A stretch of 64,000 nt of DNA from Qipengyuania profundimaris (GTDB lineage: Bacteria; Pseudomonadota; Alphaproteobacteria; Sphingomonadales; Sphingomonadaceae): NCBI RefSeq assembly GCF_030717945.1, contig NZ_JAVAIM010000001.1:247131-311130 (forward strand). The letters run 5' to 3'. A model generated the notes under the pieces. It saw only the letters and a list, made by a program, of their open reading frames with translations. It had not been told where the DNA came from and ran no database searches. Shown in pieces: positions 54,153-63,809 of this stretch. Positions within the stretch are counted from its first letter, which is position 1, and each line of letters begins with the position of its first letter. Both the position numbers and the translations under genes were made by a program.

Positions 54153-54566
54153 TTAGCGGCGCAGCGCCTTCACGCAGGCGGCGCGGTCCACGTCCAGCCC
54201 GTCGCTGGCCCGGCGCGCATCGACATAGGTCGCGCTCGGCTCCCCGCGCGGCTCGAGCGGGTAGAGATAGATGTCGAGCACGCAGGCCGGGCCGACGAAT
54301 TGCAGCTTGCGCGCGTCGCCTTCCTTCACCGTCAGCCGTGGCGGGCCGAACAGATTGGCCAGCGCGTTTTCGTTCTTGCCGATCACGCCTTCCAGCCCCG
54401 GCAGGTTCATGACGCGCGGGGCGATGAAACCGCCGGTCGAGGGCGCGGTGACAACGTCCTGCGGCGGCGGTGCTACTCGCGGCTGTTGCGCCGGTGCCGC
54501 GGGTCCGCTCGGCGTGGTCGCGCAGGCTGCGAGAAATGGGAGGACGAGAAGGACGCTACTGCGCAT
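54153..54566 (-). CDS. Small outer-membrane-type lipoprotein
   Basis: A 137-residue protein. Residues 1-15 form a lipoprotein signal with lipobox LAAC (Cys15), then a Pro/Ala/Gln-rich linker. The C-terminal domain (about 60-137) contains GLEGVIGKNENALANLFGPP, a SmpA/BamE-like helix pattern, and two Cys (PACVLD and RAACVK). It may be a BamE-like fold but I cannot assign a role. It overlaps the upstream gene by 11 bases. Confidence 0.75.
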   Translation of the reverse strand: MRSSVLLVLPFLAACATTPSGPAAPAQQPRVAPPPQDVVTAPSTGGFIAPRVMNLPGLEGVIGKNENALANLFGPPRLTVKEGDARKLQFVGPACVLDIYLYPLEPRGEPSATYVDARRASDGLDVDRAACVKALRR

Positions 54567-55257
54567 GATTAACCGATTTCCGTGTGCTGCGGTGGACCAG
54601 GTGTGTCGCACTCGCCGCGCCGATAATGGGCGCAAGAAGGTTGATGAAGGGTATCGCCAGCAGCCCGGCGACAACACCGCCCAGCGCGAAACGGGTGAGG
54701 CCGCCGATCGGCTGGACTTCCACTGCGTCACGCTTGTGCCGTAGCCAGATCATGTCCTGCAATTCGCGCCCGAGCAGTAACGCGTTGACGAACCAGAACA
54801 CGATCGCCGGGCCGATGGCGGTGAACAGCAGGACCACGGCGATGGGCGCGGCAAGCAGGTTGAACAGGATGACGCGGCCGGTGGCGCGCAGGCTGTTCGC
54901 CAGCTCTTCGCCGAAGGGCACCTTTCGCGCCCCGGCGGCGTGCGCGGGGTAGTGCTTCGCCTCGACCGCATGAACGACCTCGTCGGCGAAGAACTGGAGC
55001 ACGGCCAGCGCGACGATGCGGAACAGCAGCCAGGCACCGATAACGAAGATGAGGATCGACAGGACAGCATAGACCTCGCCGCTCAGGTCGATCCAGCGCG
55101 ACAGCAGCCACGGAAGGGCCGCATTCAGCGCGAATGCCGCTGCCACGAAGATTGTCAGCGTCACTGCCAGGCTCTTGCCGAGCACGCGCAGGATGGCCGG
55201 ATCGCCAAGTTGGCCGAGGGCGAGTGACAGGGCGCGGGGCAGCGAAACCATTGCCAT
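54556..55257 (-). CDS. EI24/CysZ-like membrane protein
   Basis: A 233-residue protein with four to five hydrophobic segments and the EI24-domain layout: an N-terminal amphipathic stretch, two membrane segments, a loop with FFADEVVHAVEAKHYP, then RVILFNLLAAPIAVVLL and a hydrophobic C-terminal half. In E. coli the family member CysZ imports sulfate; here no cys genes adjoin, so the substrate is open. Alternative start at 55251. Confidence 0.8.
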   Translation of the reverse strand: MAMVSLPRALSLALGQLGDPAILRVLGKSLAVTLTIFVAAAFALNAALPWLLSRWIDLSGEVYAVLSILIFVIGAWLLFRIVALAVLQFFADEVVHAVEAKHYPAHAAGARKVPFGEELANSLRATGRVILFNLLAAPIAVVLLFTAIGPAIVFWFVNALLLGRELQDMIWLRHKRDAVEVQPIGGLTRFALGGVVAGLLAIPFINLLAPIIGAASATHLVHRSTRKSVNHAQ

Positions 55258-55363
55258 GCCGATTGGGCGGCGGCGGGCATCAAGTCAACGCCGCGCTTGG
55301 CCTTCCCCCGATGAACCGCTAACCGCGCCCGACATATCGAAAATCCAGACCACCGGAGTACCC

Positions 55364-56359
55364 ATGACCCAGCCCCGTTACGACGTTATCGCCATAGGCA
55401 ATGCGATCGTCGACGTGATGTCGCCCTGCGAAGACGAACTGATCGAGGACCTCGGCCTCGCCAAGGGCGGGATGACGCTGGTCGATACCGAGCGGGCCGA
55501 AGAACTGTATTCGGCCATGGGTCCGGCCAAGGAGATTTCCGGCGGTTCGGCTGCCAATACGCTCGCCGGGATGAGCGCGCTGGGCGCGCAATGCGCTTTC
55601 GTCGGCCAGGTCGCAAAGGACCAGCTGGGCGATGTGTTCAGCCACGACATCCGCGCCGTGGGCATCGATTTCGACACGCCGGCCCGCGACGAAGAGCCGC
55701 CGACCGCGCGCTGCCTCATCTTCGTGACTCCCGATGGCGAGCGGACGATGAACACCTTCCTCGGCGCGAGCCAGTTCCTGCCGCCCGAAGCGCTCGACGA
55801 CGAGCTGATCGCCAGCGCCGGCATCCTCTACCTAGAAGGCTACCTCTGGGATCCCGAAGAACCGCGCAGCGCCATGCGTCACGCCATCGACGTCGCACGC
55901 AAGGCAGGCCGCAAGGTCGCCTTTACCGCCAGCGAAAGTTTCGTAATCGACCGCCACGGCGACGATTTCCGCGCGCTGATCGAGGAAGGGCAGATCGACA
56001 TTCTCTTCGTCAACGAAAACGAACTCGCCTCGCTGACCGGTGAGAGCGATTTCGATGCCGGCCTTGCTGCCTTGGAAGGCAAGGTCCCGGTGATCGTCGC
56101 CACCCGCAGCGCTAAGGGGGCCGTAGCTATCGCCGACGGCACCCGCGCCGAAGTGGCCGCCGAGCCGGTCGAGAAGGTGGTCGACACCACCGGCGCAGGC
56201 GATCTCTTCGCTGCGGGCTTCCTCACCGGCCACGCGCGCGGCGAGGACCTCGAAACCTGCCTTTGCATGGGCGCAATCTGCGCGGCGGAGATCATCTCGC
56301 ATTACGGTGCGCGGAGCGAAGCGGATCTGAAGGCGCTGGTGAGCGAGAAGCTGGGCTGA
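55364..56359 (+). CDS. Adenosine kinase (PfkB family)
   Basis: A 331-residue PfkB-family sugar kinase. GGSAANTLAGMSALG is the ribokinase-family N-terminal signature and VDTTGAGDLFAAGFLTG the C-terminal one with the catalytic Asp. The close match to the bacterial adenosine-kinase branch (MSPCEDELIEDLGLAKGGMTLVD region) suggests adenosine as substrate, in purine salvage. ATG 55364 follows GGAG. Confidence 0.88.
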   Translation: MTQPRYDVIAIGNAIVDVMSPCEDELIEDLGLAKGGMTLVDTERAEELYSAMGPAKEISGGSAANTLAGMSALGAQCAFVGQVAKDQLGDVFSHDIRAVGIDFDTPARDEEPPTARCLIFVTPDGERTMNTFLGASQFLPPEALDDELIASAGILYLEGYLWDPEEPRSAMRHAIDVARKAGRKVAFTASESFVIDRHGDDFRALIEEGQIDILFVNENELASLTGESDFDAGLAALEGKVPVIVATRSAKGAVAIADGTRAEVAAEPVEKVVDTTGAGDLFAAGFLTGHARGEDLETCLCMGAICAAEIISHYGARSEADLKALVSEKLG

Positions 56360-56371
56360 AGGGTTTACAGA

Positions 56372-56962
56372 TCAGAAGCCTGTGGGGTCTCCACCGTCGA
56401 CTGGGAGGCGATCTTCAAGCCATTCGGCAATGGTCTCCCACCTACCCGCTTCGGCCGGTGCGCTCGACTTAAGCTTTCCGCGCCCGGTAATTTCACCAGC
56501 GCCGGAAACGAAATAGCCGACTTGACCTGTTTCGCTGACATTTTCAGATGCGAACAGAGAGCAGTCGCTGCTGCACGGAGCGTAGTTGGCCTTCCAAACC
56601 TCGGCCATCGCAGAATCGAGCGGATTGCGCATGGTCCTGCTGAATTTGCCGACGCGGCCAAAGATGCTCAACCGCCCAAAGAATCCGCCATTCAAAGCTT
56701 TATAAAGGCCCGATAGTGGCGGCGGTTCGGCTACGCGAGACATCGCAGGCGCTGGCGGAAAAACTATCGCGTCAAAGGCCGCAGCGCCTTTATCCGGGCG
56801 ATGACCGGCCATGAGCGCGCCGGACCGCTTGTCGGCCCAAACGCCGCTTTCAGCTTTGGATCGGAAATAGGTTTCGATTGGAGCAAGAGCTTGGGGAAGG
56901 CCTGCGAGAAACCCTCCTACTTCGTCGCTACCCATCGCGATTGTTGCCAAATTCGGTTCCAA
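56372..56962 (-). CDS. Uncharacterised protein, possibly SMI1/KNR4 (SUKH)-like
   Basis: A 196-residue protein without signal or membrane segment. It has weak SUKH-like features: GLYKALNGGFFGRLSIFGR in the middle (the NGG turn) and RWETIAEWLEDRLP near the end. SUKH proteins are often immunity proteins to contact-dependent toxins. Base composition looks lower in GC than the neighbours. The TTG 56962 start has GGAG four bases upstream; ATG 56935 is an alternative. It follows purD after 8 bases. Confidence 0.6.
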   Translation of the reverse strand: MEPNLATIAMGSDEVGGFLAGLPQALAPIETYFRSKAESGVWADKRSGALMAGHRPDKGAAAFDAIVFPPAPAMSRVAEPPPLSGLYKALNGGFFGRLSIFGRVGKFSRTMRNPLDSAMAEVWKANYAPCSSDCSLFASENVSETGQVGYFVSGAGEITGRGKLKSSAPAEAGRWETIAEWLEDRLPVDGGDPTGF

Positions 56963-56970
56963 TTGCTCCG

Positions 56971-58245
56971 CTACCCCAGCTCCCGCCGCACTTCGCGCTG
57001 TCCGATATCCCGACGGCAGAAGCCGTCCGCGAATTCGATGGCGTCAACCGCCGCATAGGCGCATTTTTGTGCCTGAGTCGCGCTTGCACCACGCGCCGTC
57101 ACATTGAGCACGCGGCCGCCGCTGCTGGTCAGCGTCTCGCCCTCCAGCCTGGTACCCGCGTGGAAAACCTTTGCGCCCTCCGCCTCGGACTCGCCAAGGT
57201 CGATCGTCCCGCCTGTCTTCGGCGTGCCCGGGTAACCTTGCGCCGCCATCACCACCGTCAGCGCAAAATCGTCCGACAACGCGGGCGTGGCCACCTCGCC
57301 CAGCGTGCCGCGCGCACAGGCTTGCATCAGTTCGACGAGGTCGCTCTCCAGCCGCATCATCAGCACCTGGCACTCGGGGTCGCCGAAGCGCGCATTGTAT
57401 TCGATCAGCTGTGGCCCGTCCCTGGTCAGCATCAATCCGGCATATAGCACTCCCGAATAGGGCATGCCCTCGGCGGCCATGGTGCTCACGGTCGGCTCGA
57501 CGATCTCGCGCATGACCTGCGCCTGCAATTCTGCGGTCAGCACCGGGGCGGGAGAATAGGCGCCCATGCCCCCGGTGTTGGGTCCGCGATCGCCTTCGCC
57601 CACGCGCTTGTGGTCCTGCGCGGTGCCGATGGGGACGATGGTCTCGCCGTCGGTCAGGGCGAAGAAACTCGCCTCCTCGCCAGTCAGGAACTGCTCGATC
57701 ACGACCTCGCTGCCCGCACTGCCGAACTTGCCGTCGAACATCTCGTTCAGCGCTTCCTGCGCTTCTTCATAGGTCTCGGCGATCACCACGCCCTTGCCCG
57801 CGGCCAGCCCGTCGGCCTTGAGCACGAAGGGAGGCTTGAAGCGCTTGAGGGCGCCCCACGCCGCCTCCAGCGAGGTGCAGCGTTCGTAGCGCGCGGTGGG
57901 GATGTTCGCGCGCTGGCACAGCTCCTTGGTAAAACCCTTGCTGCCCTCGAGCTGCGCCGCCTGCTGCGAAGGGCCGAAAGTATCGATGCCTGCGGCGCGC
58001 AGCGAATCGGCGAGGCCATCCACCAAGGGCGCTTCCGGGCCGATCACGACCAGGCCGATGTCGTTCTCTCGCGCGAAAACGATGACTGCCTCGTGGTCGG
58101 TGGCATCCAGCGTGACGCAGCTCGCCTCCTGTGCGATGCCGGGATTGCCCGGCGCCGCCCACAGCTTGTCGCACAGCGGCGATTGCGCCAGTTTCCATGC
58201 CAGCGCATGTTCGCGCCCGCCCGACCCGAGCAACAGGATATTCAT
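56971..58245 (-). CDS. purD: Phosphoribosylamine-glycine ligase (GARS)
   Basis: A 424-residue ATP-grasp enzyme of purine synthesis that joins phosphoribosylamine and glycine. It begins [18 protein letters not shown], the canonical PurD start, and has [36 protein letters not shown] and [12 protein letters not shown]. Its ATG shares the palindrome CATG (58243-58246) with the xseA ATG on the other strand. Confidence 0.97.
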   Translation of the reverse strand: MNILLLGSGGREHALAWKLAQSPLCDKLWAAPGNPGIAQEASCVTLDATDHEAVIVFARENDIGLVVIGPEAPLVDGLADSLRAAGIDTFGPSQQAAQLEGSKGFTKELCQRANIPTARYERCTSLEAAWGALKRFKPPFVLKADGLAAGKGVVIAETYEEAQEALNEMFDGKFGSAGSEVVIEQFLTGEEASFFALTDGETIVPIGTAQDHKRVGEGDRGPNTGGMGAYSPAPVLTAELQAQVMREIVEPTVSTMAAEGMPYSGVLYAGLMLTRDGPQLIEYNARFGDPECQVLMMRLESDLVELMQACARGTLGEVATPALSDDFALTVVMAAQGYPGTPKTGGTIDLGESEAEGAKVFHAGTRLEGETLTSSGGRVLNVTARGASATQAQKCAYAAVDAIEFADGFCRRDIGQREVRRELG

Positions 58246-59698
58246 GGCTTCCGATTTCCCACCAGATACTGACGATGCGAACTTGGTAGCGAAGGGCCGC
58301 GCAGGCGACAACGCCGAGCCGCTGACGGTGAGCGAAATATCGAACGCGCTGAAGCGCACGGTGGAGGACCGGTTCGGTTTCGTGCGCCTGCGCGGCGAAC
58401 TGTCGGGCGTGAAGCGCGCGGCGAGCGGGCATATGTATTGCACGCTGAAAGATGAGAAAGCCGTACTCGACGGGGTGATGTGGCGCGGCAATGCAGGCCG
58501 CTTGCCGTTCAATCCGGAAGACGGGCTGGAAGTCGTCGCGAGCGGCAAGCTGACGACCTATCCCGGGCGCTCCAAATACCAGATCGTGATCGAGCGGATG
58601 GAACTGGCGGGCGAGGGCGCGCTGCTGGCGCTGCTCGAGAAGACGCGGGCGCGGCTGCAGGCGGAGGGATTGTTCGACAGCGAGCGCAAGCAGGCGCTGC
58701 CGTTCTTGCCGCGCACGATCGGCGTCGTGACCTCGCCCACCGGCGCGGTGATCCGCGACATCCTCCACCGGCTGGCGGACCGCTTTCCCAGCCGCGTGAT
58801 CGTCTGGCCGGTGCTGGTGCAGGGGCAGGGCGCGGCGGAGCAGGTGGCGGGCGCGGTGCGCGGCTTTTCGGCCATGCCGGAAGGTCATCCCAACCGTCCG
58901 GACCTCGTGATCGTCGCGCGCGGCGGCGGCTCGATCGAGGATCTGTGGAGCTTCAACGAAGAAGCGGTGGTCCGCGCCATCGCCGACTGCCCGATCCCCA
59001 CGATCAGCGCGGTGGGTCACGAGACCGACACCACGCTGGCCGACTATGCCGCCGACCGCCGCGCGCCGACGCCGACTGCAGCTGCGGAAATGGCGGTGCC
59101 GGTGCGCGCCGAGCTTGCCGCGGTGCTGGCGGATTTCGAGGCGCGCAAGAAACGCGCGATCCTGCGGCCGGTCCAGCTTGGGCGCGAGCGGCTTGAAGCG
59201 CGCGTGCAGCGCTTGCCGAAACGCGAGGCATTGCTGCAACCGCAGGCACAAAAGCTCGACGATCTGGCTGCGCGATTGCAGCAGGGGCTGCGCGATCGCG
59301 CTGCTAAGGGGCGGGAGCAGCTGGGCGAATTGCGCCTGTCGCCCGCCTTGGTGGCAGGGCGGCTGCGCGAGGCGCGCGGGCGGCTCGACAGCGTCCGCCT
59401 CGCACCCGCGATGATCCAAAGGCCTCTGGCGGAGCGGCGCGAGCGCCTTGCGTCGCTGGCGCGGATGATGCGATCGCTGAATCCGGATGCGGTTTTGCAG
59501 CGCGGCTTCGTACGCGTGATCGGATCGCAGGGCACTGTGACCGACCGGGCGGAGGCGGCGAAGGAGGCGGCGCTCACGCTCAAATTCCGCGATGGCGAGC
59601 TGCAGGTAACGACCGGCAAGACACCGGTCGCGCCGAAACCTAAGCGAAAGCACCCTGCCAGCGGAACGCCGCCCAAACAGGATGATTTGTTCGGTTAA
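58244..59698 (+). CDS. xseA: Exodeoxyribonuclease VII large subunit
   Basis: A 484-residue protein. Exonuclease VII degrades single-stranded DNA. An N-terminal OB-fold domain ([27 protein letters not shown] in part, [10 protein letters not shown]) precedes the catalytic domain ([47 protein letters not shown]), a long coiled coil (about 275-400) and a basic C terminus. ATG 58244 matches family starts; the open frame continues upstream only as a shadow of purD. Confidence 0.96.
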   Translation: MASDFPPDTDDANLVAKGRAGDNAEPLTVSEISNALKRTVEDRFGFVRLRGELSGVKRAASGHMYCTLKDEKAVLDGVMWRGNAGRLPFNPEDGLEVVASGKLTTYPGRSKYQIVIERMELAGEGALLALLEKTRARLQAEGLFDSERKQALPFLPRTIGVVTSPTGAVIRDILHRLADRFPSRVIVWPVLVQGQGAAEQVAGAVRGFSAMPEGHPNRPDLVIVARGGGSIEDLWSFNEEAVVRAIADCPIPTISAVGHETDTTLADYAADRRAPTPTAAAEMAVPVRAELAAVLADFEARKKRAILRPVQLGRERLEARVQRLPKREALLQPQAQKLDDLAARLQQGLRDRAAKGREQLGELRLSPALVAGRLREARGRLDSVRLAPAMIQRPLAERRERLASLARMMRSLNPDAVLQRGFVRVIGSQGTVTDRAEAAKEAALTLKFRDGELQVTTGKTPVAPKPKRKHPASGTPPKQDDLFG

Positions 59699-59722
59699 GG
59701 TGGACCTGCTAGGATTTGCACC

Positions 59723-59932
59723 ATGCTGATGAACAAGAATTCCTCGCCCTCGAACGGCGAAGCCAAGCTGCAATACGGGCCGAGCGGGTTTCGCGTGCTG
59801 CGCCCCGGCCAGCACGTGATCTGCGCGATGAGCGGCGTGCCGATCCCGCTGGACGAGTTGCGCTACTGGTCGGTCGAGCACCAAGAGCCCTATGCAACTC
59901 CGCAACTTGCCACCGAGCGGCTGAAGCCGTGA
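59723..59932 (+). CDS. DUF2093 family protein
   Basis: A 69-residue protein of an alphaproteobacterial family of unknown function. The core AKLQYGPSGFRVLRPGQHV and CAMSGVPIPLDELRYWSVEHQE (in part) is the family signature. It lies 24 bases after xseA and overlaps the next gene by GTGA. Confidence 0.88.
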   Translation: MLMNKNSSPSNGEAKLQYGPSGFRVLRPGQHVICAMSGVPIPLDELRYWSVEHQEPYATPQLATERLKP

Positions 59933-60846
59933 AGTTTGCACGGGTCGCGCCGCTACTCCTGATTACCACCGCTTGTGTATCGCAGCCGGACCCGTCGGAA
60001 ACCGTTCAGACCGCGGGGTCGACGGAGGTCGTCCAGCCTGTTCGCACGCCGTCTCCTACACCCAGTCCAACTCCATCCGACCCAGCCCGTCCGGCCACGT
60101 TCAGCTTCGATGGAGAGCTGACGCAAGGTGGCTGGATCCGCGGCACTGCACCGGGCGGCGCGGCGAAATTGCTGCTCGGCGAGGAAGAGGTGACATTCGA
60201 TGAGGAAGGGCGTTTCTTCGCCGCTTTCGACCGCGACGCAGGTCGGTCTGCAGAACTCGTCGCGACACTGGCGGACGGCCGCACGATTCGCAGTCCCCTC
60301 GCCATCGCTCCGCGCGACTGGAATATTGAGCGCGTCAATGTCGCACGGCGAGCTGGCGGCGCTTCGGAAAGCTTCATGCAGCGCCGCCGCCCCGAACTCG
60401 CCGCGATCTGGGATGCGCGCCAGGAGCGCACTGGCGCCGAAGGCTGGCGGCAGGATTTTATCTGGCCGGTGACAGGGCGCATCTCGGGCCGCTTCGGCTC
60501 GCAACGCATCTATCGCGGCGAGCCGGGCAGCTACCACTCGGGCCTCGATATCGCGGGCGGCGCAGGCACCACCTATGTCGCCCCGGCCGACGGGATCGTG
60601 ACGCTGGCCGAGCGCGATTTCAGCCTCGAGGGACAGCTGCTGATCATCGATCACGGGCAGGGCCTCAACAGCGCCTTCCTGCACTCTTCGGAGTTGTTCG
60701 TGCGCGACGGTCAGGCGGTGAAGCAGGGCCAGCCGCTCGGCCGCATCGGAGCCTCGGGCCGCGCCACCGGGCCGCATCTGCACTGGAGCATCAAGTGGAA
60801 GAATGCGCGGCTCGACCCGCTGCTCTTCCTCGGGCCGATGCCCTGA
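59929..60846 (+). CDS. M23-family metallopeptidase lipoprotein
   Basis: A 305-residue protein with a lipoprotein signal (ITTAC lipobox, Cys16) and a Ser/Thr/Pro-rich linker (about 35-58). A beta-rich region follows, then a LytM/M23 peptidase domain (about 180-300). The zinc ligands are in HSGLDIAG (H and D) and HLHW (H), so it is probably an active D,D- or L,D-endopeptidase acting on peptidoglycan. The GTG start overlaps the DUF2093 stop. Confidence 0.9.
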   Translation: MKFARVAPLLLITTACVSQPDPSETVQTAGSTEVVQPVRTPSPTPSPTPSDPARPATFSFDGELTQGGWIRGTAPGGAAKLLLGEEEVTFDEEGRFFAAFDRDAGRSAELVATLADGRTIRSPLAIAPRDWNIERVNVARRAGGASESFMQRRRPELAAIWDARQERTGAEGWRQDFIWPVTGRISGRFGSQRIYRGEPGSYHSGLDIAGGAGTTYVAPADGIVTLAERDFSLEGQLLIIDHGQGLNSAFLHSSELFVRDGQAVKQGQPLGRIGASGRATGPHLHWSIKWKNARLDPLLFLGPMP

Positions 60847-60850
60847 GCGA

Positions 60851-61852
60851 GTGACCGTCGGCATGCGGCCTGCGCGCCTCGTCCTTGCTTTGATAGTGGC
60901 GGTCGGCCTGCTGCCGCCGGTGTGGCTGCGCGACCCGCCTGCGACTGGGAAACCAAGCCGGATCGGAGAGATCATCGCGCTTGAGCATCGCGGTGCGCGC
61001 GCCGGTCCGTTCGTGCTGACCGGTGCCTGGCGGATCGACGGCGACCCGAAGATGTTCGGCGGTTTTTCGGCTCTGACGGCGCTGCCCGGCGATCGCCTGA
61101 TCGCAGCTTCGGACGGCGGCAAGAAAATTGTCTTCACGAGACCCGATATGGAAGGGCCGCCGCCGGTCCTCAGCCCCTTCGGCCCGGAAACCGATGTCAA
61201 CAAGATAGGCGCCGATCTCGAGTCGCTGACCCGCGATCCCGAGAGCGGGATGCTGTGGGCGGCCTACGAGTTTTCGCAAAGCATTCGCCGATTCACACCG
61301 GAACTGGTCGAGGACGGGGCGATCCGCCCTGCGGCGATGCGGGACTGGGGCGACAACAGCGGAGCGGAGGCCTTTGCGCGCCTGCCGGATGGCCGCTTCG
61401 TCGCCATCGAGGAAGGAGCGACGGAATTCGGCGGTTATTCTCACCGAGCGCTCGTATTTCCGAGCGATCCGGTAGCGGGCGAGCGCCCCGTCGCATTCCG
61501 GGTCGGTGTGCCCGGCGGCTATCGCCCGGTTGACCTGATCGCGGTCGACGAAGATCGCGCCCTTGTCCTCCTTCGGGAGCTTGAGTTCGGCTTTCCGCCC
61601 CGTTTCGCAACGGCGATCGGGGAGTTGGACACCCGGTCGATCGCGGAGGGCGTGCGGGTGGATGTCACCATCGTGGCGCGTCTCGGGGACGGATTTCCGG
61701 CCGACAATTACGAAGGAATGGCGCTGACCGACGATGGTGACGGGCGGCACCTGTGGCTGATTTCGGACGACAATCTGATGTCCTACCAGAGCACCTATCT
61801 GCTCAAGCTGCGCTGGAATGGCGAGCGCGCACGACAAAAGGCGCGCGAGTGA
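60851..61852 (+). CDS. Esterase-like-activity / phytase-like domain protein
   Basis: A 333-residue protein. An N-terminal hydrophobic segment (ARLVLALIVAVGLLPP) serves as signal or anchor. The rest is a predicted beta-propeller of the phytase-like/esterase-like family, with repeated strand motifs such as GGFSALTALPGDRLIAASDGG and NKIGADLESLTRDPESG, and GDGFPADNYEGMALTDD. Its substrate is unknown. Start GTG 60851, alternative ATG 60863. Its stop lies inside a terminator stem-loop region. Confidence 0.75.
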   Translation: MTVGMRPARLVLALIVAVGLLPPVWLRDPPATGKPSRIGEIIALEHRGARAGPFVLTGAWRIDGDPKMFGGFSALTALPGDRLIAASDGGKKIVFTRPDMEGPPPVLSPFGPETDVNKIGADLESLTRDPESGMLWAAYEFSQSIRRFTPELVEDGAIRPAAMRDWGDNSGAEAFARLPDGRFVAIEEGATEFGGYSHRALVFPSDPVAGERPVAFRVGVPGGYRPVDLIAVDEDRALVLLRELEFGFPPRFATAIGELDTRSIAEGVRVDVTIVARLGDGFPADNYEGMALTDDGDGRHLWLISDDNLMSYQSTYLLKLRWNGERARQKARE

Positions 61853-61867
61853 CCCCGCGCGCCTTTT
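61836..61867. terminator. Strong bidirectional terminator overlapping a coding end
   Basis: AAAAGGCGCGCG (61836-61847) pairs perfectly with CGCGCGCCTTTT (61856-61867), a 12-bp stem with an 8-base loop and A/T runs at both ends. The 5' arm lies in the last codons of the upstream gene, whose TGA is in the loop, and it also serves rpmB from the other strand. Confidence 0.9.
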
Positions 61868-61904
61868 CGTATGCCTGTCAGGAGCAGCGCCAAAGCGCCC
61901 GCCC

Positions 61905-62195
61905 TTAAGCGGCTTCGGCGTTCGCCTTCTTCAGCTCGCGCTTCACCTTGAGCGCGTTGGCCGAAAGCTTTTCATCCTTGGTCTTCAGCAGCCAGTTGTC
62001 GAGGCCGCCATTGTGTTCGACCGAGCGCAGGCCCTGGGTCGAAACGCGGAACTTGAAGCTGCGATCGAGCTTCTCGCTCATCAGCGTGACGTTCTGCAGG
62101 TTCGGCAGGAAGACCTTCTTGGTCTTGTTGTTGGCGTGGCTCACATTGTGGCCGACCTGGCGACCCTTGCCGGTGAGTTCGCAAATGCGCGACAT
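61905..62195 (-). CDS. rpmB: Ribosomal protein bL28
   Basis: A 96-residue L28 of the alphaproteobacterial type. [26 protein letters not shown] is the family N terminus (quoted in part), followed by [20 protein letters not shown]. It has no CxxC zinc pairs. It is monocistronic, ending at a strong bidirectional terminator. Confidence 0.97.
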   Translation of the reverse strand: MSRICELTGKGRQVGHNVSHANNKTKKVFLPNLQNVTLMSEKLDRSFKFRVSTQGLRSVEHNGGLDNWLLKTKDEKLSANALKVKRELKKANAEAA

Positions 62196-62356
62196 GATAC
62201 GTCTCTCGTTCGATTCGAATGGTTGGGCGCGTTCCCTTGCCCGCGCGAGGCGGATGCGGGGTTCGTTTATCCCGGAAAGCGGCGCGCATAGCGGCGGGGG
62301 TGCGAATCGTCAAGCGCGTTGCGCCGCCCCTGCGCGGGGGCTAGCGAGGCGCTGGT

Positions 62357-62812
62357 ATGCCCGCCTGGACCCTCCCGCAACCCATGCAACGCGCGCTCGA
62401 ACTGGCCAAAGCCAGCGCGGCGGCAGGCGAGGTGCCGGTGGGGGCGGTTGTGACGCGCCATGGTGAGGTAATCGCAGAGGCGCACAATGCCCCCCGCGAG
62501 ACGCACGACCCTACCGCCCACGCGGAAATCCTCGCCATCCGCCGCGCCGCAGAGGCACTGGGCGACGAACGCCTGACCGACTGCGAACTATGGGTCACGC
62601 TGGAACCCTGTGCCATGTGCGCCGGCGCCATCGTCCACGCGCGCATTGCCAAGCTGTATTATGCCGCAAGCGACCCCAAGGGCGGCGCAGTCGAGCACGG
62701 AGCGCGGGTTTTCGAACAGAAGCAATGTTTGCACCGGCCCGAGGTTTATTCCGGTATGGGAGAGGCGCGGGCGGCTGAAATGCTGCGGGAGTTTTTCAGG
62801 GAGCGTCGCTAG
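62357..62812 (+). CDS. tadA: tRNA adenosine(34) deaminase TadA
   Basis: A 151-residue deaminase that converts A34 of tRNA-Arg to inosine. Zinc and catalytic residues are visible: His55-Ala-Glu57 (HAE) and Cys85 and Cys88 in EPCAMC. VPVGAVV and the C-terminal GVFRE-type helix region are also family-like (here EMLREFFRER). It is divergent from rpmB across 161 bases. Confidence 0.96.
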   Translation: MPAWTLPQPMQRALELAKASAAAGEVPVGAVVTRHGEVIAEAHNAPRETHDPTAHAEILAIRRAAEALGDERLTDCELWVTLEPCAMCAGAIVHARIAKLYYAASDPKGGAVEHGARVFEQKQCLHRPEVYSGMGEARAAEMLREFFRERR

Positions 62813-62841
62813 TTTGCAGCCGAGTCCCTCCGCAGAATCGC

Positions 62842-63081
62842 TCAGCCGTAGTTGGAGCCAAAAAACCTGATCAACTTTATTACGACCGGGCGGACAATAC
62901 CGACGGCGGCGAGGGTGAAGGCGAGCGCGGTGATGACTATCTCACCAAGTGGTTCTTGGCCGATCGACGTCACGCAAACTATCAGAACGACTATTGAAAA
63001 AATCGCAGAAAAGACATTCACGGCTTTGACTATGTGTCGGAAATGCTCAGGCAGTTCGCTGTCCAGCTTCGTTCGACGCAT
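62842..63081 (-). CDS. Small membrane protein with two membrane segments
   Basis: A 79-residue protein with a polar N terminus (MRRTKLDSELPEHFRHI) and two hydrophobic segments (about 24-40 and 47-70) ending KLIRFFGSNYG. No family is recognised. It overlaps the RNase T2 stop by one base (TGATG), so it is probably translated with it. Confidence 0.7.
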   Translation of the reverse strand: MRRTKLDSELPEHFRHIVKAVNVFSAIFSIVVLIVCVTSIGQEPLGEIVITALAFTLAAVGIVRPVVIKLIRFFGSNYG

Positions 63082-63809
63082 CACAACCCCCGCCAGATCT
63101 TCGCCTGCGCCCCATCCCTCGCGCCGAACCTCGCCCGATCGCAGGCCTTCGGCATGAAGCGCGTGTCGTAGCAGAGGCGCAGTTCCTGCAGCCAGCCGCG
63201 GTCGTTCAGCTTTACGCCCACCGCCTCCCGCGTCCAGCCGGGGTTCGCGTCGACGAAGCGCGTGCGGATCGTCCCGGCGGTCAGATCGTCCTCGCGGCTG
63301 ATGCGATCGTAGTCGGGCCAGCGCAGGCCGCTCCACAAGATACGCGTCACTTTGAAATAGGTCGCCGGGCGGCGCGTCATGCAGCTGCCGTGCTTGGCCC
63401 ATTGCCGCGCGAGCAGGCTGGCGGAAGGCGAGAGGCACATGTTCGGGCGCAAATCGCGCGCGGTCAGCAGCCGCTGCGATCCGCACCATTGCGGCCATGT
63501 CCGTCCGCTCTCCGGCCACAATCCGTGCACCACCATGCCGAAGCGGCCCGCGCGGTGCGAGCATTGGCGGGCATGGCGCGCCTGCCCGTCGCGGCCCTTG
63601 CAGAACTCCGGGCTCCAGCTGGCCGCCAGCGTGTAGCCGGTCACCGGCAGTCTGCGCGGGGGCGCATCCGGCGTTATTTCGGGCACGCTAAGCTGGGCGG
63701 GGAGGCGGCACTGGTAGGATTGGGCAAGTGCCGGGCTGGCGATACTGCCCAGCCCCAGCGCAGCAATTGCAGCGCGGGCAAGGCTAGACCTGATCGGAAA
63801 CCTGCCCAT
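63081..63809 (-). CDS. Secreted RNase T2 family ribonuclease
   Basis: A 242-residue protein with a signal peptide (1-29, ending PALAQ) and several Cys likely in disulfides. The first active-site segment is FGMVVHGLWPE (His95). The second reads ARQWAKHGSC (Lys139, His140), with Gln where most family members have a catalytic Glu. It would cut RNA in the periplasm. Start at ATG 63809 or the adjacent ATG 63812, overlapping the upstream gene by 26 to 29 bases. Confidence 0.88.
   Translation of the reverse strand: MGRFPIRSSLARAAIAALGLGSIASPALAQSYQCRLPAQLSVPEITPDAPPRRLPVTGYTLAASWSPEFCKGRDGQARHARQCSHRAGRFGMVVHGLWPESGRTWPQWCGSQRLLTARDLRPNMCLSPSASLLARQWAKHGSCMTRRPATYFKVTRILWSGLRWPDYDRISREDDLTAGTIRTRFVDANPGWTREAVGVKLNDRGWLQELRLCYDTRFMPKACDRARFGARDGAQAKIWRGL

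Noticed and set aside
57767..59941. 724-codon open frame on the minus strand across purD and xseA
   Set aside because: It mirrors xseA; only its last part resembles shuffled purD sequence in another frame.
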